Source: Rhabditoides inermis (Eukaryota; Nematoda; Chromadorea; Rhabditida; Rhabditidae). Taken from it: DNA of 64,000 bases. Below, in pieces: positions 63,493 to 64,000 of this stretch. The notes beneath the pieces were generated by a model. It made no database searches. It saw nothing but the letters and a program-made list of their open reading frames with translations, and was not told the origin of the DNA. The stretch spans positions 779,001-843,000 of the forward strand of contig CAWZYM010000154.1 in NCBI GenBank assembly GCA_963966185.1, read 5' to 3'. A program made the position numbers and the translations under genes. Within the stretch, counting starts at the first letter, position 1. Every line of letters begins with the position of its first letter.

Positions 63493-63598
63493 AACTTTTT
63501 GCACTTTCCAGCGCCACTTTGCCTGATCAACTTTTCGTGTTTCCTGCAGGCGCGCCTTCGATCCAGTTCATTTCGGATTTTCCGAGTCGCTGTGGCAT

Positions 63599-63670
63599 GG
63601 CTGAGTGGTCTAGTGGTATGATTCTCGCTTAGGGTGCGAGAGGTCCCGGGTTCAATCCCCGGCTCAGCCC
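63599..63670 (+). tRNA. tRNA-Pro-AGG: tRNA-Pro(AGG), unit 22
   Basis: As in unit 3. Confidence 0.96.
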
Positions 63671-63757
63671 TAATTTTGCGCGTTTACACGCAAATTGTTT
63701 TCGTAGTTTTGCCGGCCAGTTGGAGTTGTCTATCGCGGCTGCAGCGGCTCGCTCGTG

Positions 63758-63830
63758 GCTTCCGTAGCGCAGTAGGCAGCGCGTCAGTCTCATAATCTGA
63801 AGGTCGTGAGTTCGATCCTCACCGGGAGCA
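63758..63830 (+). tRNA. tRNA-Met-CAT: Elongator tRNA-Met(CAT), unit 22
   Basis: As in unit 2; the 3' spacer shares TATCGTTTC with unit 12. Confidence 0.97.
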
Positions 63831-63940
63831 ATTCTTTTGAACTCCTGTCTTTCTCTAGTCCGGTCAAACTCTTTTATCGTTTCTCGCCAGACGCGCAGTA
63901 CACCGCGCTCAACTTCAGAACACGAGAAGAAGGAGCGTGT

Positions 63941-64000
63941 GGCCGGATGGTCTAGGGGTATGATTCTCGCTTCGGGTGCGAGAGGTCCCGGGTTCGAATC
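63941..64000 (+). tRNA. tRNA-Pro-CGG: tRNA-Pro(CGG), unit 22, cut by the window end
   Basis: The first 60 of 72 nt are present and match unit 1. The array therefore continues beyond the window. Confidence 0.93.

Larger units (their letters stand above)
33720..64000. repeat. Tandem tRNA-gene array (megasatellite), ~1.42-kb unit with seven tRNA genes
   Basis: Head-to-tail copies counted from Pro(AGG): unit 1 33770 (truncated), 2 35125, 3 36557, 4 37989, 5 39411, 6 40833, 7 42255, 8 43677, 9 45100, 10 46523, 11 47946, 12 49369, 13 50792, 14 52215, 15 53638, 16 55060, 17 56484, 18 57907, 19 59330, 20 60753, 21 62176, 22 63599 (cut by the window). Lengths are 1432 (units 2-3), 1422 (4-7, 15), 1424 (16) and 1423 (others). 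They differ by an 8-bp GGGAGTGT duplication, an A-tract and a T-tract. Gene order in each: Pro(AGG)+, Met(CAT)+, Pro(CGG)+, initiator Met-, Lys(CTT)-, Val(CAC)+, Cys(GCA)+. Each gene has TTTT or longer downstream as a Pol III stop, except where noted. Frames of 60-179 codons running across the tRNA genes are artefacts. Spacers are 76-358 bp; the longest two lie between Lys and Val and between Val and Cys. Confidence 0.97.

Noticed and set aside
33483..63621. Repeated 134-, 160-, 179-, 99- and 92-codon frames in the tRNA units as conserved proteins
   Set aside because: They cross tRNA genes on either strand (for example RDSNPGPLAP is antisense Pro tRNA) and recur only because the unit recurs.

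Overview
This is a eukaryotic, repeat-dominated window, most likely from an invertebrate animal. The evidence is nuclear tRNA genes with internal A and B boxes and no encoded CCA, spliceosomal GT-AG introns as short as 46 nt, an AATAAA poly(A) signal, a TATA box with a downstream TCAGTC initiator (a form common in arthropods), hAT-type transposon remains, TTAA-flanked DNA elements and a tRNA-derived SINE. The species cannot be named from the sequence. Almost all long open frames here are by-products of repeats.

Layout. (1) 1-5588 and 9698-11132 hold a two-part satellite (S1). Blocks of a ~22-bp unit built on the palindrome TCTCATATGAGA alternate with blocks of a ~31/32-bp unit built on CCCCGGTGACCGGG. 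(2) 5590-9697, 11134-16448 and several pieces up to 27740 hold a second satellite (S2) with a ~53-bp unit, organised in large nested duplications (offsets of 5544 and 6657 bp). (3) Four near-identical 1521-bp elements with terminal inverted repeats and TTAA target duplications lie inside S2 at 16449, 18511, 23106 and 25168. Each carries a TATA/initiator promoter, splice-like signals and a GC-rich hairpin. (4) 27740-33720 is the only low-copy stretch. It holds a broken hAT-like transposase copy interrupted by a 354-bp TTAA MITE, a tRNA-derived SINE, TA and GA microsatellites, and one well-formed three-exon gene for a predicted 215-residue secreted acidic protein. (5) From 33720 to the window end runs a tandem array of a ~1.42-kb unit with seven tRNA genes: Pro(AGG)+, elongator Met(CAT)+, Pro(CGG)+, initiator Met(CAT)-, Lys(CTT)-, Val(CAC)+, Cys(GCA)+. 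Twenty complete units, one left-edge unit lacking elongator Met, and one unit cut by the window end give 148 complete tRNA genes, one cut gene and one remnant.

The tRNA array is the outstanding feature: a tRNA 'megasatellite' in which genes for five amino acids (both Met types, two Pro isoacceptors, Lys, Val, Cys) are co-amplified and kept nearly identical, immediately beside a protein-coding gene and about 6 kb from satellite DNA. Variants shared by blocks of units show amplification by multi-unit duplication or gene conversion. Several variants fall at tRNA positions that matter (acceptor stem, position 21, T stem, discriminator base, 3' terminator), so not all copies need be equally active. 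Copy number and order in both the satellite and the tRNA array depend on the assembly being right.
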